Shown here piece by piece: positions 33,922-45,400 of a DNA stretch of 64,000 nucleotides. Under the pieces are notes generated by a model. It was not told the DNA's origin. It saw nothing but the letters and a program-made list of their open reading frames with translations, and did no database searches. Source of the stretch: Phycisphaerales bacterium. Its GTDB lineage: Bacteria; Planctomycetota; Phycisphaerae; Phycisphaerales; SM1A02. How positions within the stretch are numbered: the first letter of the stretch is position 1; the number at the start of each line of letters is the position of its first letter. The stretch is taken from positions 24,838 through 88,837 of the forward strand of contig JAKVBT010000001.1 in NCBI GenBank assembly GCA_022446905.1, read 5' to 3'. The position numbers were made by a program, and so were the translations under genes.

Positions 33922-36368
33922 GTCTCTGGCTCCGTTGACATCAAGAAGTCAATTGTGCGAGATGCGGCGTGCCGCGCCTTTCCTGAACGCATACGAATCA
34001 ACAAGAGCGGGCCAGGCCAGCGTCGAGCAACTTCATAATGCACCTGACTGAACATGCACCCGCGCCAGGATGGTGGGGCAGCTCCGAGTACCAATACATC
34101 TGCTGTTTCTGCCGCCTCTGTAATCGCCTGTGCAATATCTGTGGATTCAATCAAACGAGTTTCCAGGGGCCACCTAAGCCCTGGAATGTCGCGAGTACCC
34201 GACTCTCCTGAACCCACTGGACCAAGCAAATCATCTTCAAGTGTCTCTAGGGCGGGCTGTGGATCGGTCCCTGGTGGCACGATCCGCACTGCCTCAACAA
34301 CTCCATCAGGGGCTGCCAGGCGTGCTGCGACGGCCAATGCAAAGCGGCCCTGTCGTGGATGTGCCACTGGGACCACGATACGGCTTGGAGATTCGGGAAT
34401 TGACCCTCGGAGCACCACTGTGTCACAATCAGCACGGCGAACAACCGTATCAATTTCCTCACCAATCACAATGCTCCGCATGGCTCTTGGGCCACGTTTG
34501 GGACCTGTCCACCCCATGACCAGTGTGTCCACCTGGCGCTCGACCACCGTGTCCACAATGGACTGTCCCGGATGACGGCTCACACGAACCAGGCCCGCAA
34601 CTTCACGTCCATGTGACTCTGCTTGCTCCATCGCCCGATCCACGACGGTCCGGCCTTCATTGGCGAATACTTCGGTCGAGCCAAGTGGAAGTTGTTCCGG
34701 AACTCGTACCACATTGAGCACGGTGATGTGCGTCTCATCTGCATCAGTCAATCGCCCCGCAAGATTGACGAGTGACCCTGCTGTCGCTGGATTGGCCACA
34801 GGCACCAAGACGCGATGCGAGGCCTCCTCGGGGATTTCTGGGTGATGCTCAAAGACTACAGGTGACGACCGATAGGCGTGCTCTTGACCACGTGACCAAC
34901 TGAAGTAGATGATCAATCCCACAACAATCCATCCCGCTGTTAACGCCAGCGTCAAGGGCTGTGAAGCGAGCATCCAGACAGCCAAACCAATCTGGCCAGC
35001 AGCAGCTACGACTGGCACACACGGTCCGCCTGGAACCATGAACCCATATTGCAATTTGTCACCGTACTTTCGACGAATGACGATCGATGCAATATTGACT
35101 TCTGCAAATACCAAAAGGAACATTGCACACGTTGCGGCAGCCACTTTCTCAGCAGGCAGCAGCAATGCGACAACTACAATTAATACACCACTGGCAGCCA
35201 GTGCAATGCTGGGTGTTCGTGTACGGCTGGATATATGGGAAAGCGCGCGAGGCAGATATCGATCCCGACCCATCGCAAAGCTCACACGTGTCGATGAGAA
35301 GGTAGTGGCATTCAGTGCGCTCATAGTCGAGAGCACTGCGCCAATCACCAACAAAATAGCTCCAAGACCCCAAGGAAGAAATGCATTGGCCGCTACAGCG
35401 ACACCGGTTTCACCAAGCCCTGCCAAGTATCGCCAAGTGTCGCCTGCTGCCCACCCTGTAGCGGCCTGCACCTCTTGAGGTATTGACAGCGCGCCAAGGC
35501 ACACAATGGCAACAAGGATGTAGATGGGAATCACAATTAAAAGCGAGAAGAACACCGCGCGAGGAATGTTCTTTCTTGGAGATTCCACCTCTTCCCCCGC
35601 CTGCACAATAATCTCATACCCCTCAAATGCGATGAATGTAAGACCCATGGCAACAAGCACGCCGCCCATGCCTTCAGGAAGAAATGGTGTGAATTTGTCC
35701 CCGATGGGTGTTTCCCCACCACGCATCATGGCGACCAAGCCTGCCGCAATAAAAACTGCAATAACTACAATCTTCGCCACTGTGATGATGTTGCCAGCCT
35801 TGCCGGTTTCGCTAGATCCGCGATGATTGATCCATAAAAACAGCAGACAAATCAGCAGCGTCAAACCCTTGGCAAAGGGCCACGCTTGCATGCCAAATAA
35901 CGTGCCCATGCCCTCACTGTGTCCGGTCCCGACTGGGGGAACACCCCAACCAAAGATGGTTTGTGCGCCCCATACCACATACGCTCCAAAGATCACGGCA
36001 TAGAGTGACCCTGCCACAGCGTGCGCCAACCAATCCATCCAACCTGCGAGAAAGGCCGCCGGCCCAGGAAGTCCCAATCGTGCCCAGAGGTACCCACCAC
36101 CTGCGGCCGGTACAGCGCTGCCAACCTCTGCATACACCATGGCCGTGCACAGGGTCAGCACGCCATTCAGACAGAATGCAAGAATGAGTCCAGGTCCAGC
36201 CTTGCCTGCAGCAATGCCTGTCAGGGCAAAAATGCCCGCTCCAATCATGGCCCCCACACCAACCATGGTGATGTCAAAGAGACGAAGATCCCGAGCCAAC
36301 TCGGTCACCGCATTTGACTGTGCAGTGCCGCGATCTTGGGTCGCTGCAGGTGCCTCAGAGGAACTCAT
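33918..36368 (-). CDS. APC-family amino acid permease with two C-terminal universal stress domains
   Basis: The 816 residues start at ATG 36368 (MSSSEAP). Residues about 30-500 are an amino acid-polyamine-organocation (APC) transporter with about 12 helices. It starts LFDITMVGVGAMIGAGIFALTG and contains GFEGYEIIVQAGEE-like sequence in the sixth helix region (FIAFEGYEIIVQ). Two universal-stress-protein (UspA) domains follow at about 520-650 (HRVLVPVANPATAGSLVNLA, VDTLVMGWTG) and 655-800 (SRIVVPVAHPRQGRFAL, ADVLVLGAAPP). The second lacks a clear GxxG(S/T) nucleotide loop. Fusions of CAT/APC transporters to UspA domains are known; the domains may sense ATP. The gene overlaps the following 95-residue gene by ATGA. 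Confidence 0.88.
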   Translation of the reverse strand: MSSSEAPAATQDRGTAQSNAVTELARDLRLFDITMVGVGAMIGAGIFALTGIAAGKAGPGLILAFCLNGVLTLCTAMVYAEVGSAVPAAGGGYLWARLGLPGPAAFLAGWMDWLAHAVAGSLYAVIFGAYVVWGAQTIFGWGVPPVGTGHSEGMGTLFGMQAWPFAKGLTLLICLLFLWINHRGSSETGKAGNIITVAKIVVIAVFIAAGLVAMMRGGETPIGDKFTPFLPEGMGGVLVAMGLTFIAFEGYEIIVQAGEEVESPRKNIPRAVFFSLLIVIPIYILVAIVCLGALSIPQEVQAATGWAAGDTWRYLAGLGETGVAVAANAFLPWGLGAILLVIGAVLSTMSALNATTFSSTRVSFAMGRDRYLPRALSHISSRTRTPSIALAASGVLIVVVALLLPAEKVAAATCAMFLLVFAEVNIASIVIRRKYGDKLQYGFMVPGGPCVPVVAAAGQIGLAVWMLASQPLTLALTAGWIVVGLIIYFSWSRGQEHAYRSSPVVFEHHPEIPEEASHRVLVPVANPATAGSLVNLAGRLTDADETHITVLNVVRVPEQLPLGSTEVFANEGRTVVDRAMEQAESHGREVAGLVRVSRHPGQSIVDTVVERQVDTLVMGWTGPKRGPRAMRSIVIGEEIDTVVRRADCDTVVLRGSIPESPSRIVVPVAHPRQGRFALAVAARLAAPDGVVEAVRIVPPGTDPQPALETLEDDLLGPVGSGESGTRDIPGLRWPLETRLIESTDIAQAITEAAETADVLVLGAAPPSWRGCMFSQVHYEVARRWPGPLLLIRMRSGKARHAASRTIDFLMSTEPET

Positions 36369-36410
36369 CGTAGCGCAGTGTACTGGTCTGAGGGCCTGAT
36401 TCGCAGCAGG

Positions 36411-36460
36411 CACAAAAGAACCCGGCCCCGCGACAAATAAAGTTCATCGCAGGGCCGGGG
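36411..36460 (-). terminator. Rho-independent terminator of the giant beta-helix gene
   Basis: On the minus strand a 12-bp stem (arms 36448-36459 and 36421-36432, one G-U pair) with a 15-base loop is followed by TTCTTTTGTG. It lies just past the stop of the giant gene and before the permease gene on the same strand, so it should end the giant transcript. Confidence 0.85.
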
Positions 36461-36485
36461 CTTCGGGGGCTTGTGATGAGGCGAT

Positions 36486-39400
36486 TCAGCCCCAGTCTTG
36501 GAGTAGCAGGAGAAGATCAACGGTGCCGATCTCATTGTCTTCATCGCCATCAATATCGTAGCGCCAAGTTTGCGTGCCCCATACAGAGAGCAATGTGATG
36601 AGATCTATGTGATCAACCACAGTCGAGCCGTCGTTGTCGGCCTCGAACCCATCAGGGATCCAGTTTTGATCAGCATCGAGTACATCACCGAGCACGATTT
36701 CATCCCAGTCATCAACACCATTTCCGTTCCAGTCCCCGGGATATGGTTCGCAAGAATTTTCCCCGAGGCCACTGCACGTGGTAATCGTGCCCTGACCTTC
36801 ACGGATCTCATCATTGGTTGCAAACCAAGAGCGGAATGGGGTGATGTTGATCCCAGCACCCAAAAGTATGGCAGCGCCATCGTCGCACTCTTCGCCATCA
36901 AGATGCCCATCTACCAGACAGTTGTCAAATGATGGGAGTGGATATGACCAGTCGATGTGGAGGGCTTTACCTATTCCCGCATGATTACCTACAAACGCGC
37001 AGTGAGTGAACTCAGGACCAAGTCCACAGTCCCAGATCTTGATCCCGCCACCTCTACAAGCTGTGTTGTCGAAGATTGATGAATCTTCCATGGTCATATT
37101 AGACCCGCCCTTGAGGTTGATGCCGCCGCCCTGTTCTGCCCAATTGGAATGTAAGCGGATGCCGCTCAGTTCGACATCGGCCACATGAACCATGTACATG
37201 CCTCCGCCAAAGCCGTCGTAGGATTCTCCAGAAGCGATGTTTCCAGAGATCGTGCCACCATCCCAAGTCAGTGCACCATAATAAATCGCAATACCACCAC
37301 CGCTAATATTGGAGGTGTTGTTGATGAGTGATGTGTCGAACGCAAACAATCGATCATTTGAGCCCTCATCGTGCTCCACATAAAGCCCGCCACCACGCAC
37401 TCCAGACACATTGTTCACAAAGGTTGTGCCATCAGTAAATGTGAGCACCATGTCGTTCTCGTGATACACATCACTGTCATCAAGGTATGGAGCAGTGAAA
37501 AGACCTCCGCCGTAATCAATAGCATCATTCGCTTCGATGGTGACGCCAGCGAGACCCACCGAGCCCAATCCAACCGCATAGATGCCACCACCATAAATCG
37601 CCGCAGTGTTATTACTGCACGAGCCGCCATCCCAATCAACCACACTGTCATTGACATGGAGACCACCACCATCAAGATTGGCGACACCATCTGCCATATC
37701 AACATCCGCCAACACACATATCGCATTGTCAAACACACCCATGATGCCACCGCGCTGCGCGGAACCACCTTCAATCGTTGTTGAGCTGGCGTTCAATATG
37801 GCATCCTGACCAGAAACCCAGACCACACCACCATTGCCACTTGCTTGGCCCGTGTGTAGCCTGCATTGCTGATCAAATTGGGGCTGGCCATCAAGAATGG
37901 CGACAACGCCGCCATCGACTGCGGTGCTGTCTCCGATTTCACAATCACTAAATTGTGGGGTGGCATCTGCGGATATATGCAGGCTGCCTCCCGTAGATGA
38001 CGCTGTGCCCTGGTTCATGTCGAGACTCTCAAAGTCACCATTGGACTGAGCAGCAAAGAAGATCTGGCCGCCACGAGCGTTCGATGTGTTGCGCGACAAT
38101 TGACTTCGAGGAGACCCTCCAAATCCAATGAATGGCTCAACGGCAGGCGAAGCACCACCTTCCACATACATAGCTCCACCATCTCCGCTTGATCGACAGC
38201 CAGTCACGCTGACAGCCTTGAAAATCGGTGTGCCACCTGATGCGACATAAATGCCACCACCTTGTGCTGCATCGACGCCTGCATCAACATCTGTCATCGT
38301 TGTACCTGTGATCTGAGGGTTCGCCGCATCCACCCGAATAAATCCGCCGGTTTGTGCTGCGTCAGCATCTGTCAAATCGCTATTTGTCATCAGACCACTA
38401 GAATTGTCGGCGTAATAAAGGTGCCCACCATCATTGGCATTGTTGGCATCGAGCGTCATATTGTTCAAACTTGAAAGACCAGATGCTGCAGAGTGGACAG
38501 CACCACCCGATACGCTCGCCGAAGAATTATCGATCACACCATCACTCATGATGATCGTGGCATTCTCAACATATGCACCACCACCCCGAGTGGCAGAGCC
38601 GCCTCCTAAGGTGGTTGATGTTGCCGTGATGGTTGATCCACCAATTGCCCAGAGGTGCCCACCATCGCCAGTGGCTTGATTGTTTGAAAGCGTCATCGCG
38701 ATCAGAATGACCTCAGAAGCATCTTCTGCAGAAACGGCGCCGCCATCCATGGTGACATCACACTGCTGCATCGTGCATGATGACACTGTGACGGTCGGCC
38801 CATCAAAAGCACTGATCGCTCCACCTGTCATGGCCTGACAGCCATTAAAGGTCGCTCCCGCAGAGGTACTGGTGATTGTGTGATCTGCAGCACCACTGAG
38901 GAATATGGCACCTCCGCGATCACCAGCCAAAGAGTTGGCAAATGTTGTGTCACCAGATACATCTAGAGGGTTCGCGATGTTGCTCAGAAGGCCAGAGGCC
39001 ATACAAATATCACCACCATCCTCAGTGGCTGAGTTATCTGCAAATGCACTATCTACAACAGTAATTGTTCCAACTACTGCAGCTGGGTCATTGGTCTCGC
39101 CACAAATCCCGCCACCGGAACCTGCATGGCTATTGATCAAACTGCAGTTGTTCAATGTCATGGTGTTGACATCTACTGATGCAATCGCGCCGCCACAGCC
39201 AAGGTCCGCCCCACAATTATCAAAGACAACGTTTGACAGATCAACTACTGAACCCAATTCGCCGTGAAGACCGCCACCGTCACTGGTCGTGGTATCACAG
39301 TTGGTCATATCAATGTTGTTCAGTGTGAGCGTTGCGTTTTCACCAACACTCAATGCGCCACCATGATCTGTTGATGTGTGGCCTGACAAATCCATGACTG

Positions 39401-42400
39401 ATTCACCATCAAACGCCCAGCTCAATTGGTTGCCAAGACGAATAGCGCCACCACGACCCCCGGCGGTGCCATTCTGCATGGTCACGGTTGTTGCACTAAT
39501 CGTCAATTGCAGGGGAGTTGAAACACCAGCATCAACAAAGTGAAGATGGCCACCATCCCCACCAGACTGATTGCCCGTAAGGGAAGTTGAGCCAAGCAAC
39601 GAAATTGCTCCAGCGGCATCCGAAGACACCGCGCCACCATGGCCAGTTGCTGTGTTATTTGTAATGGTTGAGTTATCAATAAGCAGGACACCCGCAGTTT
39701 CCAGCCAGGCAACACCGCCCGCATCACCAGAGGTATTTCCTGTAATCGTGACCCCATCAAATGTTGCTTGTGCAGTGCCAATGATTGAAACTACGCCACC
39801 GTTTCCAGAAGTCGTCGAGCAGCCCTGCACAGTCGCCGAACCACTCACATCCAACACACCACCAGACTCAACATGGAAGGCTCCGCCGTGACGTGCAGCT
39901 CCGCCATTGGTGTGACTTCCACCAGTTAACGTGGCGGTCGCACCATCATTGATATACACAAAGCCACCATCGCCAACAGTGGCGGTGCAATCTTGCATCG
40001 CAAGATTGGTCAAAGTACATGTGGTTCCAGCACCCAACCACAAGCCGCCGCCATTACTGGCATCACAGTTCTGGATATCAGTAATCGGACCACTGCCTGT
40101 GATGGTTCCAGAACCAATACGGACAGCACCGCCATTGGCACCAGCGGTTCCATTCTGCAGCGGCATATCCACAATCGATACAGAGGCATTATCACCAAAT
40201 CGAAGAATGCCACCATCTGCACCCGCAGACATTGCTCCTGTTGGTTGTTGCCAATTGACATTTGCAAAGGTTGCACCATCACCCATCCGCAGCAACCCAC
40301 CGTCATTTCCAGCGTTGATATCGCCAGTAAAACTTGTATGAGAGTTTGCCGAGAAAGCGGCATTATCACCAAGGCGAATAGCACCACCGTCACCGCCTGC
40401 GGAGACAGTGCCATCAAGCACCATGTCGAGCGCGAGTGTGATGTTGTTACCACCCCAAATCACACCACCGTCGCTGGTGGCGGTCGAGGCAAGCACATCG
40501 ATCCAGCCAGTTGAACCGCTATCGAGGTTGAGTATGCCCTGATTCCAGGCCAGTGTGCCGCCATTTAACGCGGAGCCACCACCGAACTGAAGGCCATCGG
40601 CCCACTGCACACCGCTGACTTCGTCTATTGGGCTAGATGCCTCCATGAAGAGGTGACCACCACGTCCTGCTGATGCTGTGTTATCAACCAACTCACAAAT
40701 GGCATCTAGAACCAACATTGCAGTGTCTGCAGACTCAACATAAATTCCGCCGCCATCAGTTCCGGCTGAATTGCCATTGCCAACGACGCCGATTTCAACA
40801 TCACTGAGTGTAAATAATGGCTGCTTGTCATCGATCCTATCGATGTAGATGCCACCACCATTCTCTCCAGATTGGCATCCTTGAATACTGCCGTTCACCA
40901 TGGTGACGTTTGCGCTCTTGACGAGATACACACCACCACCGTGCACATCAGCCTGGTTATTTGAGATGACACAGGTATCACCCGAAACCGAAGACGCTTG
41001 CAGCGTTGCAAACGATCCATCATTTACCACAAGGCCTCCACCAGAACCTTCGGTGGTGTTGGCGTCAATCTCTACACCCAGGAGTATTGCGGTCTCGCCT
41101 TCACCAGAGAATTCTTCTACATACACACCGCCGCCAAAGAATTCGGCATGATTGCCTGAAATCAACGTATCTACCAGTGTGACATCACCGTCGAGCAGGC
41201 GGACGCCACCACCTGTACCTTCACCGTCTTCTTCAAATGCGAGATTTTCAGTAGCGTTGTTGTTGCGAATTTTGCTGTTGATCACATATGGGCTAGCACC
41301 ACCATCGATCACCAGCCCACTATTAAGATTTGCATCGATATGGCAATTATCAATATGCAATTTTGTGGGAGTGCCAGATACAAACACGCCACCAAAGTGA
41401 TTATTGCCTTGCTCGCCAATCCCATTAGTAATGGTGACACACTCCAGCCAGACCTCTGAACCTGATCGGGCCGCAACTACCGCACCTTGGTCTCCCCCTT
41501 GAATCACAACCCCAGAGGCATCGCCATCAGCAGCCAGACCAATGATGCTCACATTGCGGCCCAGCACATCAATGGTCGAGAGTTCTTGATAGGTGCCTGG
41601 CAACAACTCAACGACTGTTCGATCAAAGAAGCCCATGTTGTTGACAATGTTTGAAACTGAGTCACCATCTTCCAACAACTCAAGGTTGGCAGGTTCACAG
41701 TCGACAAGATCATTGAGCCCAAAGTCGACCATCACTGGTGAGCCTGATGGATACGGTGGGTTGTCGACCAACTCTGGAGTTGAGGCGTCGCAAAGGGCAG
41801 TGCCCCGAAGTTCAACCGCGCCATCTTGGACGAAGATCCCATCAACCTCACTAGTATCTGCTGGAGATGATGGGTCCGCTTCGTTTCCTGAAATGGTGCA
41901 TACGCGTATTCGAGTAGTGCCTGAGGCCTGGAAAATGCCAGCGCCATCGCTGCCGCTTACTGTGGTGTTGTTGTTGCTCACCACTGAGTTTCTGATCAAC
42001 ATCTCAGGTGTATCGATATACAAACCTGCCCCCTGGGTGTCCGCGAGATTGCCTTCTATTTGACAACTGTCGATGACAATGCCTGTTGTACGCCCAGATC
42101 CCCGTGGGCTGCCCCCACTCCGCGTTTCCGCAAACAAGCCGCCACCCAAGTCGAAGGAGGTATTTCCTGTCATGTTGCAGTTGAAGAACTTCTGGATCTG
42201 ACCACCACTACCTAACGAAAGACCTCCGCCTGCAAAATCCGCGGTGTTATTGGCAAATTCAATGGCGTTGGCATTCAGCACCGTATTTCCAGAGAACTGC
42301 GTCCAAAGACCACCGCCATCATCAGCGCTGTTGTTAGACAGTATTGAACCATCCTGAATAACAACAGTGCGTGGGCTACCACTAATCCACAGGCCTCCAC

Positions 42401-45400
42401 CCTGACCAAGATTTGTGGAGTCCCATGTATTACCGGTGGCTGTGATCTCCAAAGAGATTGATGCGTCATCAAAGCCCTGAATCGCTAAACCACCGCCGCT
42501 AGATCGGTATTGATTGTTTGTGATGGTGGCATTTGAAAGCACAAATGACCCGCCCGTGCCATCAGCATCAACCCACATACCACCCCCCCCGCCCAAAGTG
42601 GCTACGTTGAGGCTAACCACAGGGTCGATCATTGTGACCGTGGCATTGTCATTGAGGTTGTTCAAGAACAAGCCGCCACCTGTTGCGGCGGTGGATACAT
42701 TCTGTTGCGCTTGCAAAGAAAACATACCAACCACTGCATCACTTCCAATATTGCTGATCGCCAATCCGCCCCCGTTCTGGGTAGCTTGGTTCTGTACAAC
42801 ATCCAGATTGGTCGCATTCAGATTCAGATTGCTTCCAATAGCCTGCAATGAGACACCGCCACCGTTTCCACTGGCTTGATTTTCGCTCACCACAAGATCA
42901 CGCAATGAGATATTGAGACTATTGCCTGCTGTTTGCACAGCAATGCCACCTCCATCTTCGCCAGCTGTGTTTGATCTCACCGTGAGATCACGTAGACGGA
43001 CCGTTGCATTGTCATTAAGTCCTTCAAACCAGATCGCGCCGCCATCTGATCCACTAGCTACATTTTCCTCGAGTGTCACTGGGGCAGGTGCATCATCTAC
43101 TGTCTGTCCGATACGGACAATTGCGCCGTCTCCAAGAGTGCCAATGTGGATCGCGCCGCCACCGCCACCTGCGGCGTTTCCAACGCTGTCTCCACCAAAC
43201 ACTGTGTCAATCACAGTGACATCTGCGAGGCCATTGATACCCGCAAGAGAAATGGCTCCACCATCACCGCCTGCTGTCTGTACCTCGAATGTGCAATTTG
43301 CAATATTGACCGAACCATCTGCCAGGCTTCCAAGCCACAACATGCCCCCGTCGCCACCTAGTGTCTGATTTTCGGTGGTCACATTGAGATTCGTGAGTTC
43401 AACAAAACTCACGCCTGATGCTGCGCCGCGAAGTGCAATCGCGCCTCCATGACTAAGAGATTGATTTCCGGCAAATGCCACTCCACCAACATCATTCACA
43501 TTAAGACTAAAGATCAAAGAATCAGCAACCTGATCGACAAAGATTGCCCCGCCCTCGCCGCCGCCCGAACTGTTGTTTGCAAATTCAGAGAATGCAAATG
43601 GGTCCTCAGTGGCATTCTCCCCAAGTTGTACAGTGGTGCCGGTATTGGAGGGGCCAAGATGCAACACGCCACCATCGCCAGATGCTGTGTTCGAGGTGCA
43701 CAACACATCACCAAACCAGACTTCCCCAGCATCTACCAATTGATCGATCAAAACCGCGCCGCCACCAATGGCGCCTCCAGAGTTATTGCTAAAGACCACA
43801 TTGTTTCCAGCAGAGCCGTCAAAGAAAAACTGGCAGTTACTGCCCGCTCCTTCAACGCTAATGGCGCCGCCGCCGCCTGTATTCCCTGAATTATTGGTAA
43901 ATGCAACCTCTGTGTTTGCTGGCCGCACATCAAGAATAAAGTTGTCTCCTGCAGACTCCACTGCAATAGCACCACCCTGATTGTCTGCAGAGTTTCCTGA
44001 GAATGTCACATCATTATCGATGTCTACAGTCATTGCAGAACCAGAAGACAAGCCCTGCAGAAGTACTGCGCCACCTTTGCCCCCACCTTGGGCGGAATTA
44101 TTATTCCAAAGCACATCATCACAACCAAAGAGCATTGGTCCCACCGAAGGACCGATGAAGAGTGCGCCACCATCATCCGACTGGTTACTGCTGATCGTCG
44201 AGGTTGCAGTCACACCCTCCACATCAACTGCAAGGTTGGAGCCTGCTGCCGATAGATACACCACCCCTCCAGAACCATTGTTTGCTGTGTTGAAAGTTGC
44301 GATGACATCATTAATATCGAGCACCGCATCATCTCCCAGTGGGCCCATCGCCACACTGCCGCCATTGCCTGTAATAGCCTGATTGGCATCGAATTCACAG
44401 TTCGTGATGGTCACTAGAGCGTCATCACCAAGTGTGCCCATCGCCACACTGCCACCGCTGCCCCCAGCCTCATTGGTATTGAATTCACAGTTCGTAACGG
44501 TCACTGTCGCGTCATCTCCAAGTGTGCCCATCACCACACTGCCACCACTGCCCCCAGCCTCATTGGTATCAAACGCACAGTTCGTGACTGTCACTAGAGC
44601 GTCATCTCCAAGTGTGCCCATCGCGACACTGCCACCATTGCCTCCAATAGCCTGGTTGGCATTGAACTCGCAGTTCGTGATGGTCAATTGTGCGCCGGTG
44701 TCATAGAGGTCATTGCCAATTCGAAGGCTTCCCCCATCATCAGCCGCATCATTCCCCTGAAAGAGGACTCCCTGTAGGTTGATTAACAGTTTGTCATCGG
44801 GACCACCACTTGCCTCCCCAAGGCAATCACCCAACCGAATAGCTCCACCATGCCCTTCTTCAAAAGTGCCGTTGATAGCGACATTGCTGTCAAAAATAAC
44901 TCTTGGCGCCGGATCCACTGCTTCAACCGTCAATATCTCAATGTCTTGCGCAGCTGGTCCCTGAATGTCTGATAGATAGATTGCGCCGCCAGCACCTAGT
45001 GCGGCTGTGTTGTCTTCAAAGCGAATCACACTATCTTCATCAATGGCGTTGATAGTCATGTGGTCCAATGTGCCTCCCCGAAGTGCGATCGCGCCACCAT
45101 GACGTCCAGCATTGTTGCCCTCGAAGACCACACTGGCAATATCTGGTGCAAAACTAAAGACAGGTGTTTGAATCTCAAGAACAATGCCGTCTCCAGCATT
45201 GCCGATGTCGATCGCGCCACCACTACCAAAGCCAGCGTTATTACCAACAAAATGAGTACCGCTTTGGTACTTATCAGAACGGGTTTCATTCAACCCATCA
45301 CCAGTGATCTCAATAATGACGTTGTCTTCCACAAATCCAATATTGGAGTTGGTGGTGGAACCAAGACTGATTGCTCCACCACCAGCTGCTGATGTGTTAT

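Noticed and set aside
44333..44695. Regular 90-bp repeats as a possible CRISPR or satellite
   Set aside because: The repeats are in frame, encode beta-helix coils and have no unique spacers.
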